Both the position numbers and the translations under genes were made by a program. DNA of 64,000 bases from Clostridia bacterium (lineage in GTDB: Bacteria; Bacillota; Clostridia; TANB77; CAG-508): the NCBI GenBank assembly GCA_900770415.1, contig CAAGKN010000018.1, forward strand, positions 1 to 64,000. The letters run 5' to 3'. The notes under the pieces were generated by a model. The model was not told the DNA's origin. It ran no database searches and was given only the letters and a program-made list of their open reading frames with translations. Positions 45,950 through 54,264 of the stretch are shown here, in pieces. How positions within the stretch are numbered: the stretch's first letter is position 1; each line of letters opens with the position of its first letter.

Positions 45950-47509
45950 ATGAAAACAAATGTATTTAAAACAATTTTCTTTACAATAGTAACACTTCTT
46001 ACAATGCTTGCAATATATATAATTTACAAAGATAACAAAAATGAAAAAATACTGGCAAACAGCCAAAAGGCAGACATAAAAATTGAAAAAGAATTTAATA
46101 TAGGAATATGCAATTTTGATACAATAAACCCATTACTAACACAAAACAAAGATGTACAATATATATGTAGCCTTATATTTAATTCGTTAGTAAATGTAAA
46201 CAAAAAATTTGAAATAGAAAATGACTTGGCACAAGAAATTTCAAAAATAAACGATAAAACATACATAATAAAAATAAAAGAAAATATAAAATGGCATGAT
46301 GGGACAATCTTTACAACAGAAGACATAGCATTTACAATAGAAGCATTAAAAAACAAAGATACATTATATAGTAAAAACATTGAAAACATTATAAAAACTG
46401 AGATTATAGATAAAAGTACAATAAAAATATATTTAAATGAGCCAGTAAGCTTTTTTAAATATATGCTTAATTTTCCAATATTGGCAAGCCATGCATATAA
46501 TAAACAAACTTTAACAGCAACAACAAATCTGCCAATAGGTACAGGAAACTATAAAATAATGCAAATGAATGAAAGCGAAATAAAGCTTGAAAAAGCAAAT
46601 AATGATTTAAAAAACAAAATAAGTAATATAAATATAAAAATATATAAAAACATAAAAGACGTATACTCAAAGTTCTCTAAAAAAGAAATAGATTTAATAA
46701 TGACTCAAAATATATATTATGAAGACTATATAGGAACTATGGGATTTAATGTAGAAACAGCAAAAGGAAGAGAATTTGATTATCTTGCTATAAATAATCA
46801 AAGAAAAGGATTACAAAACAAAGAGGTAAGAAAGGCAATATATTATGCAATAGACAAAAAAGAAATTATATATAATACATATAATAACAAATATATGGCA
46901 AGTAATTTTCCAATAGATTATGGATGTTATTTATACCAAAATGAAGAAAAAGATGAATATAATCAGAACCAGGCAAAAGGTATACTAACAGATACAGGAT
47001 GGAGTTATAGAAATAATATATGGAGGAAAGGTAGCAGTAATTTAGAATTTAATTTAGTGGTAAACAGCGAAAACGAAAAAAGAGTGCAAGTGGCAGATTT
47101 AATTAAAGAACAGCTAGAAAAAGTAGGCATAAAAATAAATATAATAAAGGCAAATAATTATCTGTTCAATAACTATTTAAAAAACAAGAATTATGATATA
47201 ATCCTAACCGGAAATATAATTCCTGTATATCCAGACTTAAATTCATATTTTGGAGAAAACAACTTATCAAATTACAATAACAAAGAAATACAAGAAATAT
47301 TAAAAGAAATAGACAATATAGAAGATAAAGAACTATTACAACAAAAATATAATAGAATATATGAAATTTATAAAGAAGAAATGCCATTTATTAGCTTATA
47401 CAACAATGTCAACTTTGTAATATATTCAAGAAATTTAAAGGGAGATTTATCAGGAAATTGGTATAATATTTTTTATAGTATTGAAAATTGGTACAAAATA
47501 AAAGAATAA
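45950..47509 (+). CDS. Peptide-type ABC transporter solute-binding protein, membrane-anchored
   Basis: 519 residues, SBP_bac_5 (OppA/DppA) family: an N-terminal membrane helix (VFKTIFFTIVTLLTMLAIYI), WHDGTIFTTEDIAFTIEALK, and the middle signature EFDYLAINNQRKGLQNKEVRKAI. There is no lipobox cysteine, so it is anchored by the helix rather than by lipid. No permease or ATPase genes are nearby, so it may serve as an orphan receptor. ATG 45950 has TGGAG upstream; an earlier TTG would start inside the terminator. Confidence 0.85.
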   Translation: MKTNVFKTIFFTIVTLLTMLAIYIIYKDNKNEKILANSQKADIKIEKEFNIGICNFDTINPLLTQNKDVQYICSLIFNSLVNVNKKFEIENDLAQEISKINDKTYIIKIKENIKWHDGTIFTTEDIAFTIEALKNKDTLYSKNIENIIKTEIIDKSTIKIYLNEPVSFFKYMLNFPILASHAYNKQTLTATTNLPIGTGNYKIMQMNESEIKLEKANNDLKNKISNINIKIYKNIKDVYSKFSKKEIDLIMTQNIYYEDYIGTMGFNVETAKGREFDYLAINNQRKGLQNKEVRKAIYYAIDKKEIIYNTYNNKYMASNFPIDYGCYLYQNEEKDEYNQNQAKGILTDTGWSYRNNIWRKGSSNLEFNLVVNSENEKRVQVADLIKEQLEKVGIKINIIKANNYLFNNYLKNKNYDIILTGNIIPVYPDLNSYFGENNLSNYNNKEIQEILKEIDNIEDKELLQQKYNRIYEIYKEEMPFISLYNNVNFVIYSRNLKGDLSGNWYNIFYSIENWYKIKE

Positions 47510-47534
47510 ATACAAAAATAAAATTAAATTAAAA

Positions 47535-47586
47535 AAACGCTTGACAAAATAAAATTATCATATATAATAATACCAAACAAGCGTTT
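47535..47586. promoter_or_regulatory. recA promoter framed by a perfect 9-base inverted repeat
   Basis: TTGACA at 47541-47546, a 16-base spacer and TATAAT at 47563-47568. AAACGCTTG (47535-47543) and CAAGCGTTT (47578-47586) are exact reverse complements that embrace the promoter. It is not the Bacillus LexA box (CGAAC-N4-GTTCG). It could be an operator or a leader structure. Confidence 0.65.
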
Positions 47587-47619
47587 GAAACAATAAACTT
47601 AATTTGAGGAGGAATAATA

Positions 47620-48666
47620 ATGAGCGAGCAAAACACAGAAAAAAGAAAAGCATTAGAAGTAGCATTAAGTCAAATCGAAAAACAATTTGGAAAAGGATCA
47701 GTAATGAAACTTGGCGAATACCAAGCAATGAATGTAGAAGCAATTCCAACAGGAGCATTAGGACTAGATATAGCATTAGGTATAGGAGGAGTTCCTAGAG
47801 GAAGAATAATAGAAATATTTGGACCAGAATCTTCTGGAAAAACAACACTTGCATTACATATAATAGCAGAAGCGCAAAAAATGAATGGAGAAGCAGCATT
47901 TATAGATGCAGAACATGCTTTAGACCCAGTATATGCAAAACATTTAGGAGTAGATATAGATAACCTAATAGTTTCTCAACCAGACACAGGTGAACAAGCA
48001 TTAGAAATTACAGAAAGCTTAGTAAGAAGTGGAGCTTTAGATGTAATTGTAGTAGACTCTGTTGCAGCATTAGTACCAAAAGCTGAAATAGATGGAGACA
48101 TGGGAGACTCACACATGGGACTACAAGCAAGACTTATGTCACAAGCATTAAGAAAATTAGCAGGAGCTATAAACAAATCAAAAACAGTTATAATATTTAT
48201 AAACCAATTAAGAGAAAAAATAGGAGTAATGTTTGGAAACCCTGAAACAACAACAGGAGGAAGAGCATTAAAATTCTATGCATCTGTAAGATTAGATATT
48301 AGAAAAATAGAAAATATAAAACAAGATGGAGAAATAGTAGGAAACCGTGCAAGAGTAAAAGTTGTAAAAAACAAAGTTGCACCACCATTTAGAGAGGCTG
48401 AATTTGATATAGTATATGGCAAAGGAATATCAAAAGAAGGAAATATTCTAGATATGGCTGTAAACCTAGATATAATAGAAAAAAGTGGTTCATGGTTTAG
48501 CTACAATGGAGAAAAAATAGGACAAGGAAGAGAAAACGTAAAACAATATTTACATGATAATCCAAAAGTAATGGAAGAAGTAGAAAAAAAGGTTAGAGAA
48601 AATTTCGAAGAAGCATTTGAAAAAAGCTTAGGAGATAACGAAGAAGACGAGAATACAGAAGAATAA
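47620..48666 (+). CDS. recA: Recombinase RecA
   Basis: 348 residues. The Walker A motif GPESSGKTT, the ATPase region VIVVDSVAALVPK, loops L1 and L2 (GDSHMGLQARLMSQALRK, GNPETTTGGRALKF) and an acidic tail rich in Glu are present. GAGGAGG lies before the ATG. It drives homologous repair and the SOS response; recX follows in the normal order. Confidence 0.97.
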   Translation: MSEQNTEKRKALEVALSQIEKQFGKGSVMKLGEYQAMNVEAIPTGALGLDIALGIGGVPRGRIIEIFGPESSGKTTLALHIIAEAQKMNGEAAFIDAEHALDPVYAKHLGVDIDNLIVSQPDTGEQALEITESLVRSGALDVIVVDSVAALVPKAEIDGDMGDSHMGLQARLMSQALRKLAGAINKSKTVIIFINQLREKIGVMFGNPETTTGGRALKFYASVRLDIRKIENIKQDGEIVGNRARVKVVKNKVAPPFREAEFDIVYGKGISKEGNILDMAVNLDIIEKSGSWFSYNGEKIGQGRENVKQYLHDNPKVMEEVEKKVRENFEEAFEKSLGDNEEDENTEE

Positions 48667-48757
48667 AATTAATTTATAAATAGGAATTTGTTTAATTGAT
48701 GTGAGAGGTGTGATGTAGGATATATTACAAATTCCAATTTAATAGTAGGTGCAATTA

Positions 48758-49198
48758 ATGGATTATGTAGAAGAATTTGACAAACTAAAAACAAAAGTAT
48801 TAAAATATATATTATTTAAAAAAAGAACAGAACAAGAAGTAAGACAAAAATTTAGAGAAGATTCTGGAGAAATGCTAGATGATGTAATAGAAGAGCTAAA
48901 AGAATTAAACTACATAAATGATGAAAACTATATAAAAAGAGCAGTAAATGAATTTAAAAATCTAAAAAATATGTCAATAAAAGAAATTCAATATAAACTA
49001 ATGACAAAAGGCTTAAAAAAAGATATAATAAATGATTATATATGCAATAATAAAGAAGAACTATTAGAATACGAAATACAATCAGCAAAAAATATAGCAA
49101 TAAAAAAACAAAATAGTTTAGAAAAAGAAGATATAATAGCTTATTTAGCTAAAAAAGGTTATTTATCTGAAACAATAAAAATTGCATTAGAAGAGTAA
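48758..49198 (+). CDS. recX: RecA regulator RecX
   Basis: 146 residues with three helical repeats typical of RecX: ILFKKRTEQEVRQKF, LKELNYINDENYIKRAVNEF and LAKKGYLSETIKIALEE. It caps RecA filaments. I chose ATG 48758 (MDYVEEFDKL) with TAGGTG upstream; the GTG at 48749 would use up that site. The 90 bases after recA contain a stem of about 10 pairs (TAGGAATTTGT / ACAAATTCCAA) whose right arm resembles the end of the repeat at 1-187. Confidence 0.9.
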   Translation: MDYVEEFDKLKTKVLKYILFKKRTEQEVRQKFREDSGEMLDDVIEELKELNYINDENYIKRAVNEFKNLKNMSIKEIQYKLMTKGLKKDIINDYICNNKEELLEYEIQSAKNIAIKKQNSLEKEDIIAYLAKKGYLSETIKIALEE

Positions 49199-49215
49199 TA
49201 TTTAAGGAGAAAAAA

Positions 49216-49965
49216 GTGAACAACATTTTAACATTAGAAACAAATAAATATGCAATAAAACTAGATAATTTTGAAGGGCCTTTAGATTTATTATGTCATT
49301 TAGTAGATAAAAACAAAATGGATATAAATCAAATAAAAATATCAGAAATTACAGACCAGTACATAGACTATATAAATAAAATGCAAGAATTAAATTTGGA
49401 CGTAACAAGTGAATTTATATTAATGGCTTCAACATTATTATTTATAAAATCAAAAAGCCTTTTACCAAAACAAGTAGAAGATGAGGCAGAACTTACGGAG
49501 GAAGAACTAGTACATAGAATAATTGAATACAAAAAATATAAAGAAATTTCTAAAAAATTAAAAGAGTTTTACCAAGTGTATTCTAAAAGATTCTATAAAG
49601 TACCAGACAAAATAGAATTACCAGCAAGGAAGCTAGAACAAAATTATTCAAAGGATTTAATAGAACAAAGTTACAAAAATTTATTAGAAAAGAATAAATC
49701 AAAAATTAATAAAAATGCTATAAACATAGAAAAAATAGCAATAACAGAAACAGTTACTGTTACAAGTAAAGTAAAAGATATATTTAAAGAGCTTATAAAA
49801 AAACCAAGATTTATATTTAGTAAATTATGTACTGCAAAAAAATATACAAGATTAGAAACAGTAACAGCATTCTCTGGAATTCTAGAATTAACAAGAAGAA
49901 ACAAAATAAGAGCACAACAAGAAAAAAACTTTGCAGATATAATAGTTGAAAAAGCAAGCAAGTAG
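49216..49965 (+). CDS. scpA: Segregation and condensation protein A
   Basis: 249-residue kleisin of the SMC-ScpAB condensin. It starts at GTG behind AAGGAG. The kleisin signature KLDNFEGPLDLLCHLVDKNK and DISEITDQY-like ISEITDQYIDYINKMQ are followed by a Lys-rich linker and a C-terminal winged helix (TVTAFSGILELTRRNKIRAQQ). scpB, its usual partner, is not adjacent. The gene ends in a hairpin formed by AAGCAAG and CTTGCTT with a T run (49949-49976). Confidence 0.94.
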   Translation: MNNILTLETNKYAIKLDNFEGPLDLLCHLVDKNKMDINQIKISEITDQYIDYINKMQELNLDVTSEFILMASTLLFIKSKSLLPKQVEDEAELTEEELVHRIIEYKKYKEISKKLKEFYQVYSKRFYKVPDKIELPARKLEQNYSKDLIEQSYKNLLEKNKSKINKNAINIEKIAITETVTVTSKVKDIFKELIKKPRFIFSKLCTAKKYTRLETVTAFSGILELTRRNKIRAQQEKNFADIIVEKASK

Positions 49966-50054
49966 CTTGCTTTTTTATGTTAAGTGTGATAATATTTATA
50001 CACTCTAATTTATTGCCCCATTAATCATTCTATGAATTAAAAGGAGGAGACAAC

Positions 50055-50390
50055 GTGCTTAAAGTGGTACGCCGCTGGACAGAAGACGACAATAAAACTT
50101 ATACACATCTGAGATATTCTGCGCGGGACTTTTACGGCCCAACTGTAGATTTATTGATGGAAAAAAAGGAAGAACTTCTTCCAATTGTGGAAGTGATTCC
50201 GCAGTCGTACAAATTTGAAGATGTTACAGTAGCAGATGGCATAAATAAAACAATTGTCAATGCTGCGAAAGAAATATTCAAAGAGTACGGCGAACACAAA
50301 ATAAAAACAAAATTCGGATGTATTCTGATAAGCTCATCAGATACAGAAAAGATCTTTTCAGATTTCAAAGAAAGAATTATACTGTTCTAA
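50055..50390 (+). CDS. Small protein of unknown function with foreign codon use
   Basis: 111 residues starting at GTG behind AAGGAGGAG. Codon use is clearly foreign: CGC twice, CTG, GCG, GTG and a zero-frame CGG (50124) followed by G, read as Arg in YSARDFYGP. A +1 shift there would run into TAG eight codons on, so CGG must act as a normal triplet if the gene is expressed. It is soluble and mixed alpha/beta. A strong hairpin follows. Likely gained recently as a single gene, like the one at 44231. No family recognised. Confidence 0.65.
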   Translation: MLKVVRRWTEDDNKTYTHLRYSARDFYGPTVDLLMEKKEELLPIVEVIPQSYKFEDVTVADGINKTIVNAAKEIFKEYGEHKIKTKFGCILISSSDTEKIFSDFKERIILF

Positions 50391-50424
50391 GTTCGAATTG
50401 GGGCAACAGGATAGAGTTCTATCC

Positions 50425-50456
50425 AGAGAGAGGTAAGTGTATACTTACCTCTCTCA
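50425..50456. terminator. Strong hairpin after the foreign gene
   Basis: AGAGAGAGGTAAGT and ACTTACCTCTCTC pair around a 4-base loop; the T run is poor. Confidence 0.6.
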
Positions 50457-50530
50457 TAGTTTATTAACAAAAATATATGAATAATAGCCCAAAATATGGA
50501 AATAATATACTTAAAATTAAGGAGAAAAAA

Positions 50531-51184
50531 ATGTTTATATTTTGGGCCATATTGGTACTAATTTTAGTTTTATTAATACTTTTTGCAATGCTAGTATTAT
50601 CTACAATACAAATAGAAATAAAGAACTTAAATTTTGATTCAAGTAAGCCAAAAAGTAAAAGACTAGAAGAATATTTATTTATTATCAAACTAAAGCTATT
50701 TAACAAAATAACATGGATAAAATTAAAAATAAATAAAAATAAAATAAATAAAGCTAAAAACAGCACATTTTATAAAAAAGTAATATTGAATAAAATTAGA
50801 AAAATAAATGAAACACAATCATTTAAAATAAGTGATATAAAAGCACTAAATGAGTTAAAAATAAAAACAGATAAATTAAACTTATATATAAAATTTGATA
50901 CAAAAGAAACCACTGTAACAGCATTCCTAACAGCAATAATATCTACTTTAATTTCAATAGTATTATCAAGAACTACTACAAAATATGAAAAAGAAAAATA
51001 TAGGTATAAAGTAGAGCCAGTATTTTGTACACAAAATCTTTTTAAAATATGCATAGATTGTATAATTAGCCTAAAAATGGTACATATTATAAACGTAATA
51101 TATATTTTAAAAAAGAAAAGGAGTGTAAATAAGTATGACAAGAGAACATCCAATAGAAGGACTTATGCTTACAACAATGAATAG
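50531..51184 (+). CDS. DUF2953-type membrane protein (YtfI-like)
   Basis: 217 residues: an N-terminal membrane helix (FIFWAILVLILVLLILFAML), a basic middle and a second hydrophobic stretch (AFLTAIISTLISIVL). It corresponds in position and layout to the DUF2953 gene that precedes ytfJ in Bacillus. ATG 50531 is chosen because AAGGAG lies just upstream; 50477 lacks a ribosome site. It overlaps ytfJ by 50 bases, which is unusual; the last residues may not be needed. Confidence 0.75.
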   Translation: MFIFWAILVLILVLLILFAMLVLSTIQIEIKNLNFDSSKPKSKRLEEYLFIIKLKLFNKITWIKLKINKNKINKAKNSTFYKKVILNKIRKINETQSFKISDIKALNELKIKTDKLNLYIKFDTKETTVTAFLTAIISTLISIVLSRTTTKYEKEKYRYKVEPVFCTQNLFKICIDCIISLKMVHIINVIYILKKKRSVNKYDKRTSNRRTYAYNNE

Positions 51185-51719
51185 CATACAAGATATGGTA
51201 GATGTAAATACCATAATAGGAGAGCCAATAGAAACAAGTAATAATGTAGTAATAATACCAATTTCAAAAGTAAGCTTTGGGTTTGCAGCAGGAGGAAGCG
51301 AATTTAATGAAGAAACAATAGATGAATATATAAAAAAAGAAAAAGAAGAACAAGTACAATATAAATTGCCATTTGGTGGAGGAACTGGTGCAGGTGTGAG
51401 TATAAATCCAGTAGCATTTTTAGTAATCCAAGAAGGAAGTGTAAAACTATTACCTGTAAATCACTCATCTGCTATAGATAGACTATTAGATTATGTACCA
51501 GACCTATTTGAAAAAGCTAATGAAATGATGAAGAAAAATGCCAATCTAAAAAAAGAAATAGAAAATAAGGTTACTGAAAAAGTAGATAAGGAAATTAAAA
51601 AACAGGAAAAAGAAAAATCTAAAAAAGAAAAAAAAGAACCAAAAGAAGAAACCGTTTATGAATTTGAATATGATGAAACTGATGACGAAAACAAAGATGA
51701 AAACGAGGAAGATGACTAA
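51135..51719 (+). CDS. ytfJ: Spore protein YtfJ (GerW family)
   Basis: 194 residues. The family core is clear: PIEGLMLTTMNSIQDMVD, GEPIETSNNVVIIPISKVSFGFAAGGSE and PFGGGTGAGVSINPVAFLV. A C-terminal tail of about 60 residues is extremely rich in Lys and Glu, longer than in Bacillus. Needed for normal germination in Bacillus (GerW). The stop overlaps the next ATG by one base. No zero-frame CGG. Confidence 0.93.
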   Translation: MTREHPIEGLMLTTMNSIQDMVDVNTIIGEPIETSNNVVIIPISKVSFGFAAGGSEFNEETIDEYIKKEKEEQVQYKLPFGGGTGAGVSINPVAFLVIQEGSVKLLPVNHSSAIDRLLDYVPDLFEKANEMMKKNANLKKEIENKVTEKVDKEIKKQEKEKSKKEKKEPKEETVYEFEYDETDDENKDENEEDD

Positions 51720-52345
51720 TGAAAAGTCTTGCTACAATTTTAATTTTATTAGCTATTTGCCTAACTGGATGCGCCAATAAACAAGAAAATGAAAAAAACG
51801 ATTACACTGTATCCAAAACTAGCTATACGAATATAGAGAATAACAACACAAATGTTATTGAAGAAAAAAATAAGAAACCTATAGAAACAGATCTTGCATC
51901 TTTTTCTACAAAAATTATGTATAAAGATGCCAACAGACAACATAATATGGCACTTACATGTTCTAAATTAAATGGAACAATAGTAAAGTCAGGAGAAACA
52001 TTTTCGTTTTGCAATACTGTTGGAAAAGCTACTGCAGAAGCAGGATATAAAGAAGCAGAAATATTTGATAAACAAGGCAACATAAAAAAAGGATATGGCG
52101 GAGGAAATTGCCAAGTAAGCAGCACGTTATATAATGTAGTTCTACAAATACCTAGTTTAAAAGTTTTAGAAAGACATGAACATAGTAGAAAAGTAAGCTA
52201 TGTGGAAAGTGGAAAAGATGCAGCTGTGGCGTATGGCAGTATAGATTTTAGATTTAAAAATGAAAACGACTTTGATATAAAAATTTATAGTGAATCAACA
52301 GAAGATTCTATAGATTTAAGGATTACAAAAATAGAAAACATATAA
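51719..52345 (+). CDS. VanW-domain lipoprotein
   Basis: 208 residues. A lipobox (CLTGC) anchors it to the outer membrane leaflet. The VanW domain is recognised by LNGTIVKSGETFSFCNTVGKAT, GGGNCQVSSTLYNVVLQ and ERHEHSRKVSYV. The role of VanW domains is not settled; they occur in many spore and wall proteins. Coupled to ytfJ through the TAATG overlap. Confidence 0.88.
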   Translation: MKSLATILILLAICLTGCANKQENEKNDYTVSKTSYTNIENNNTNVIEEKNKKPIETDLASFSTKIMYKDANRQHNMALTCSKLNGTIVKSGETFSFCNTVGKATAEAGYKEAEIFDKQGNIKKGYGGGNCQVSSTLYNVVLQIPSLKVLERHEHSRKVSYVESGKDAAVAYGSIDFRFKNENDFDIKIYSESTEDSIDLRITKIENI

Positions 52346-52415
52346 GATATTTACCTTCTAAACATTTAAATTAGTGCATAATATTAATTAACAATGCTTA
52401 GGAGGTAATTTTTTT

Positions 52416-53659
52416 ATGAAATTAAAAAGATATATATCTATTGTAATATTAACAATTTTATTTATAGTTTTTACTTTGAACATATCAAATGCTACAGATT
52501 TGGATAGTATATATGTATGGTCAAATAATACAAATAAAACAGTTACTACATCAGTAGCAACTCAAGAAAGTGAAAAAACAGGTAATTTTTTAAATCTAAC
52601 ATCTGGGAGTGCAATATTAATGGAACAAAGTACAGGCACAATTCTGTATGACCACAATATGCACGAACAATTAAGACCAGCTAGTGTAACAAAAGTAATG
52701 ACAATTCTTTTAATTATGGAAGCATTAGATAACCGGAACAATAACATTAGAAGATAATGTGCCATGTTCTGAAAATGCAAGTAAAATGGGCGGATCTCAA
52801 ATATGGCTTGATACAACAGAAACACTTACAGTTCACGAAATGTTAAAAGCAATATGCGTAGTTTCGGCAAATGATTGTTGTGTGGCTATGGCAGAATACC
52901 TTGCTGGTTCTCAAGAAATGTTTGTTGAGCAAATGAATAAAAGAGCAAAAGAACTTGGAATGAATGACACAACTTTTAAAAATTGTCATGGAATAGATGA
53001 AGACGGACATGTAACTTCAAGCTATGATATAGCAATAATGTCAAGAGAATTAATAACAAAACACCCTAAAATAATGGAATATACAACAATTTGGATGGAC
53101 AGTTTAAGAGATGGAAAATCAGAATTAGTAAATACGAATAAATTAGTTAGAAACTATGCAGGATGCACAGGATTAAAAACAGGCTCAACATCTGTTGCAC
53201 TATTTAATTTATCAGCAACAGCAACAAGAGATGACCTATCTTTAATTGCAGTTATAATGAGAGGCGAAACAAGTAAAATTAGATTTGCAGAAGCACAAAA
53301 ATTATTAGACTATGGATTTTCAAATTATCAATACGCATTATGCGGAAACAAAGGAGACGTAATAAGAGATGTAAAAGTAAACAAAGGACTTACTCCGACT
53401 GTGGAATTAACCTTAGAAAATGACTGCGGAGCATTAATAAAAAAAGGGCAAAACAAAAATATAACATCAAATATAAAAATAGACGATAATATATCAGCAC
53501 CAATAAAACAAGGAGAAAAATTGCGGAGAAGTAGAATATTATATAGATGGAAATTTAATATCAACTACCAATCTAATTGCAAACAAAGAAGTTAAAAAAT
53601 TAACATTTTCAAATATGTTAGCAAATGTATTAGGAGAATGGGTAAATGTACTAAGATAG
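52416..53659 (+). CDS. dacF: Sporulation D-alanyl-D-alanine carboxypeptidase (DacF type), with two CGG +1 frameshift sites
   Basis: 413 residues when restored. A signal peptide is followed by the penicillin-binding motifs: RPASVTKVMT (SxxK), VSANDC (SxN) and LKTGSTSVA (KTG). The first extra C at 52734 (AAC C GGA) lies between SxxK and SxN; skipping it gives GTITLEDNVPCSENASKMGG. The second at 53524 (TTG C GGA) lies in the C-terminal beta domain; skipping it gives GEVEYYIDGNLISTTNLI and on to 53659. Without the first shift translation stops seven codons later, before two of three active-site motifs. AGGAGG precedes the ATG. Family length fits DacF/DacB. Confidence 0.9.
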
Positions 53660-53667
53660 ATGAACTA

Positions 53668-53695
53668 TTGACAAAAACGAAAAATATAGTATAAT
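53668..53695 (+). promoter_or_regulatory. Promoter of the small membrane protein gene
   Basis: TTGACA at 53668-53673, 16 bases, TATAAT at 53690-53695. Confidence 0.75.
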
Positions 53696-53725
53696 AAATA
53701 TGTAAATTTGTTTTAGGAGAAAAAT

Positions 53726-53896
53726 ATGTTAGCAAAAACATGGAAAAAAATAGGATTAATAATTTTAATAGTTGCATGTTTATGGAATATAGTTGGAAAG
53801 CTAGTTCACAAAATTTCTTTTGATACTGCTATAGAAGCGGCAAAAGCACAAATGCAGCAAATAAAAACAAGTCAAGGACAAACAAAGAAAAATTAA
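53726..53896 (+). CDS. Small membrane protein of unknown function
   Basis: 56 residues: one membrane helix (IGLIILIVACLWNIVGKLV) preceded by a basic start and followed by a polar tail rich in Gln and Lys. It has its own consensus-like promoter and a TAGGAG ribosome site 8 bases before the ATG, so expression is likely. It stands alone between dacF and rpmE. No family recognised. Confidence 0.7.
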   Translation: MLAKTWKKIGLIILIVACLWNIVGKLVHKISFDTAIEAAKAQMQQIKTSQGQTKKN

Positions 53897-54006
53897 TTTA
53901 AACATTGCCAAACAGGAAAATATGTGTTAAAATATTAAAGCCGTTTAAAAATAAAAAATAATTCATAATAGAAGATATTGTAAATTAAGGAAGAGGTGAA
54001 TGCAAA

Positions 54007-54207
54007 ATGAAAAAAGATATACAACCACAATTTGAAAAAACAACAGTTACATGTGCATGTGGAAATGTATTAGAAGTAGGTTCTACAAAAAAAGATTTAA
54101 AAGTAGATGTATGTTCTAAATGCCATCCTTATTGGACAGGTAATTTAAGAAAAGATACAACAGGTGGAAGAGCAGATAAATTTAAAAAGAAATACGGAAT
54201 TGAATAA
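54007..54207 (+). CDS. rpmE: Ribosomal protein bL31
   Basis: 66 residues with the zinc ligands CAC and CSKC, so it is the zinc-dependent type. The ending GGRADKFKKKYGI is typical. GAGGTG lies before the ATG. It is a single-gene unit ended by a hairpin with good T run. Confidence 0.95.
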   Translation: MKKDIQPQFEKTTVTCACGNVLEVGSTKKDLKVDVCSKCHPYWTGNLRKDTTGGRADKFKKKYGIE

Positions 54208-54216
54208 TTCAAAACT

Positions 54217-54246
54217 AAAAGCACTCTTTACCAAGAGTGCTTTTGC
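54217..54246 (+). terminator. Terminator of rpmE
   Basis: AAAAGCACTCTT and AAGAGTGCTTTT pair around a 4-base loop. Confidence 0.85.
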
Positions 54247-54264
54247 AATATTAGGTGAAGAAAA

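Noticed and set aside
47521..47619. LexA box of Bacillus type at recA
   Set aside because: No CGAAC-N4-GTTCG motif; only the different 9-base inverted repeat is present.
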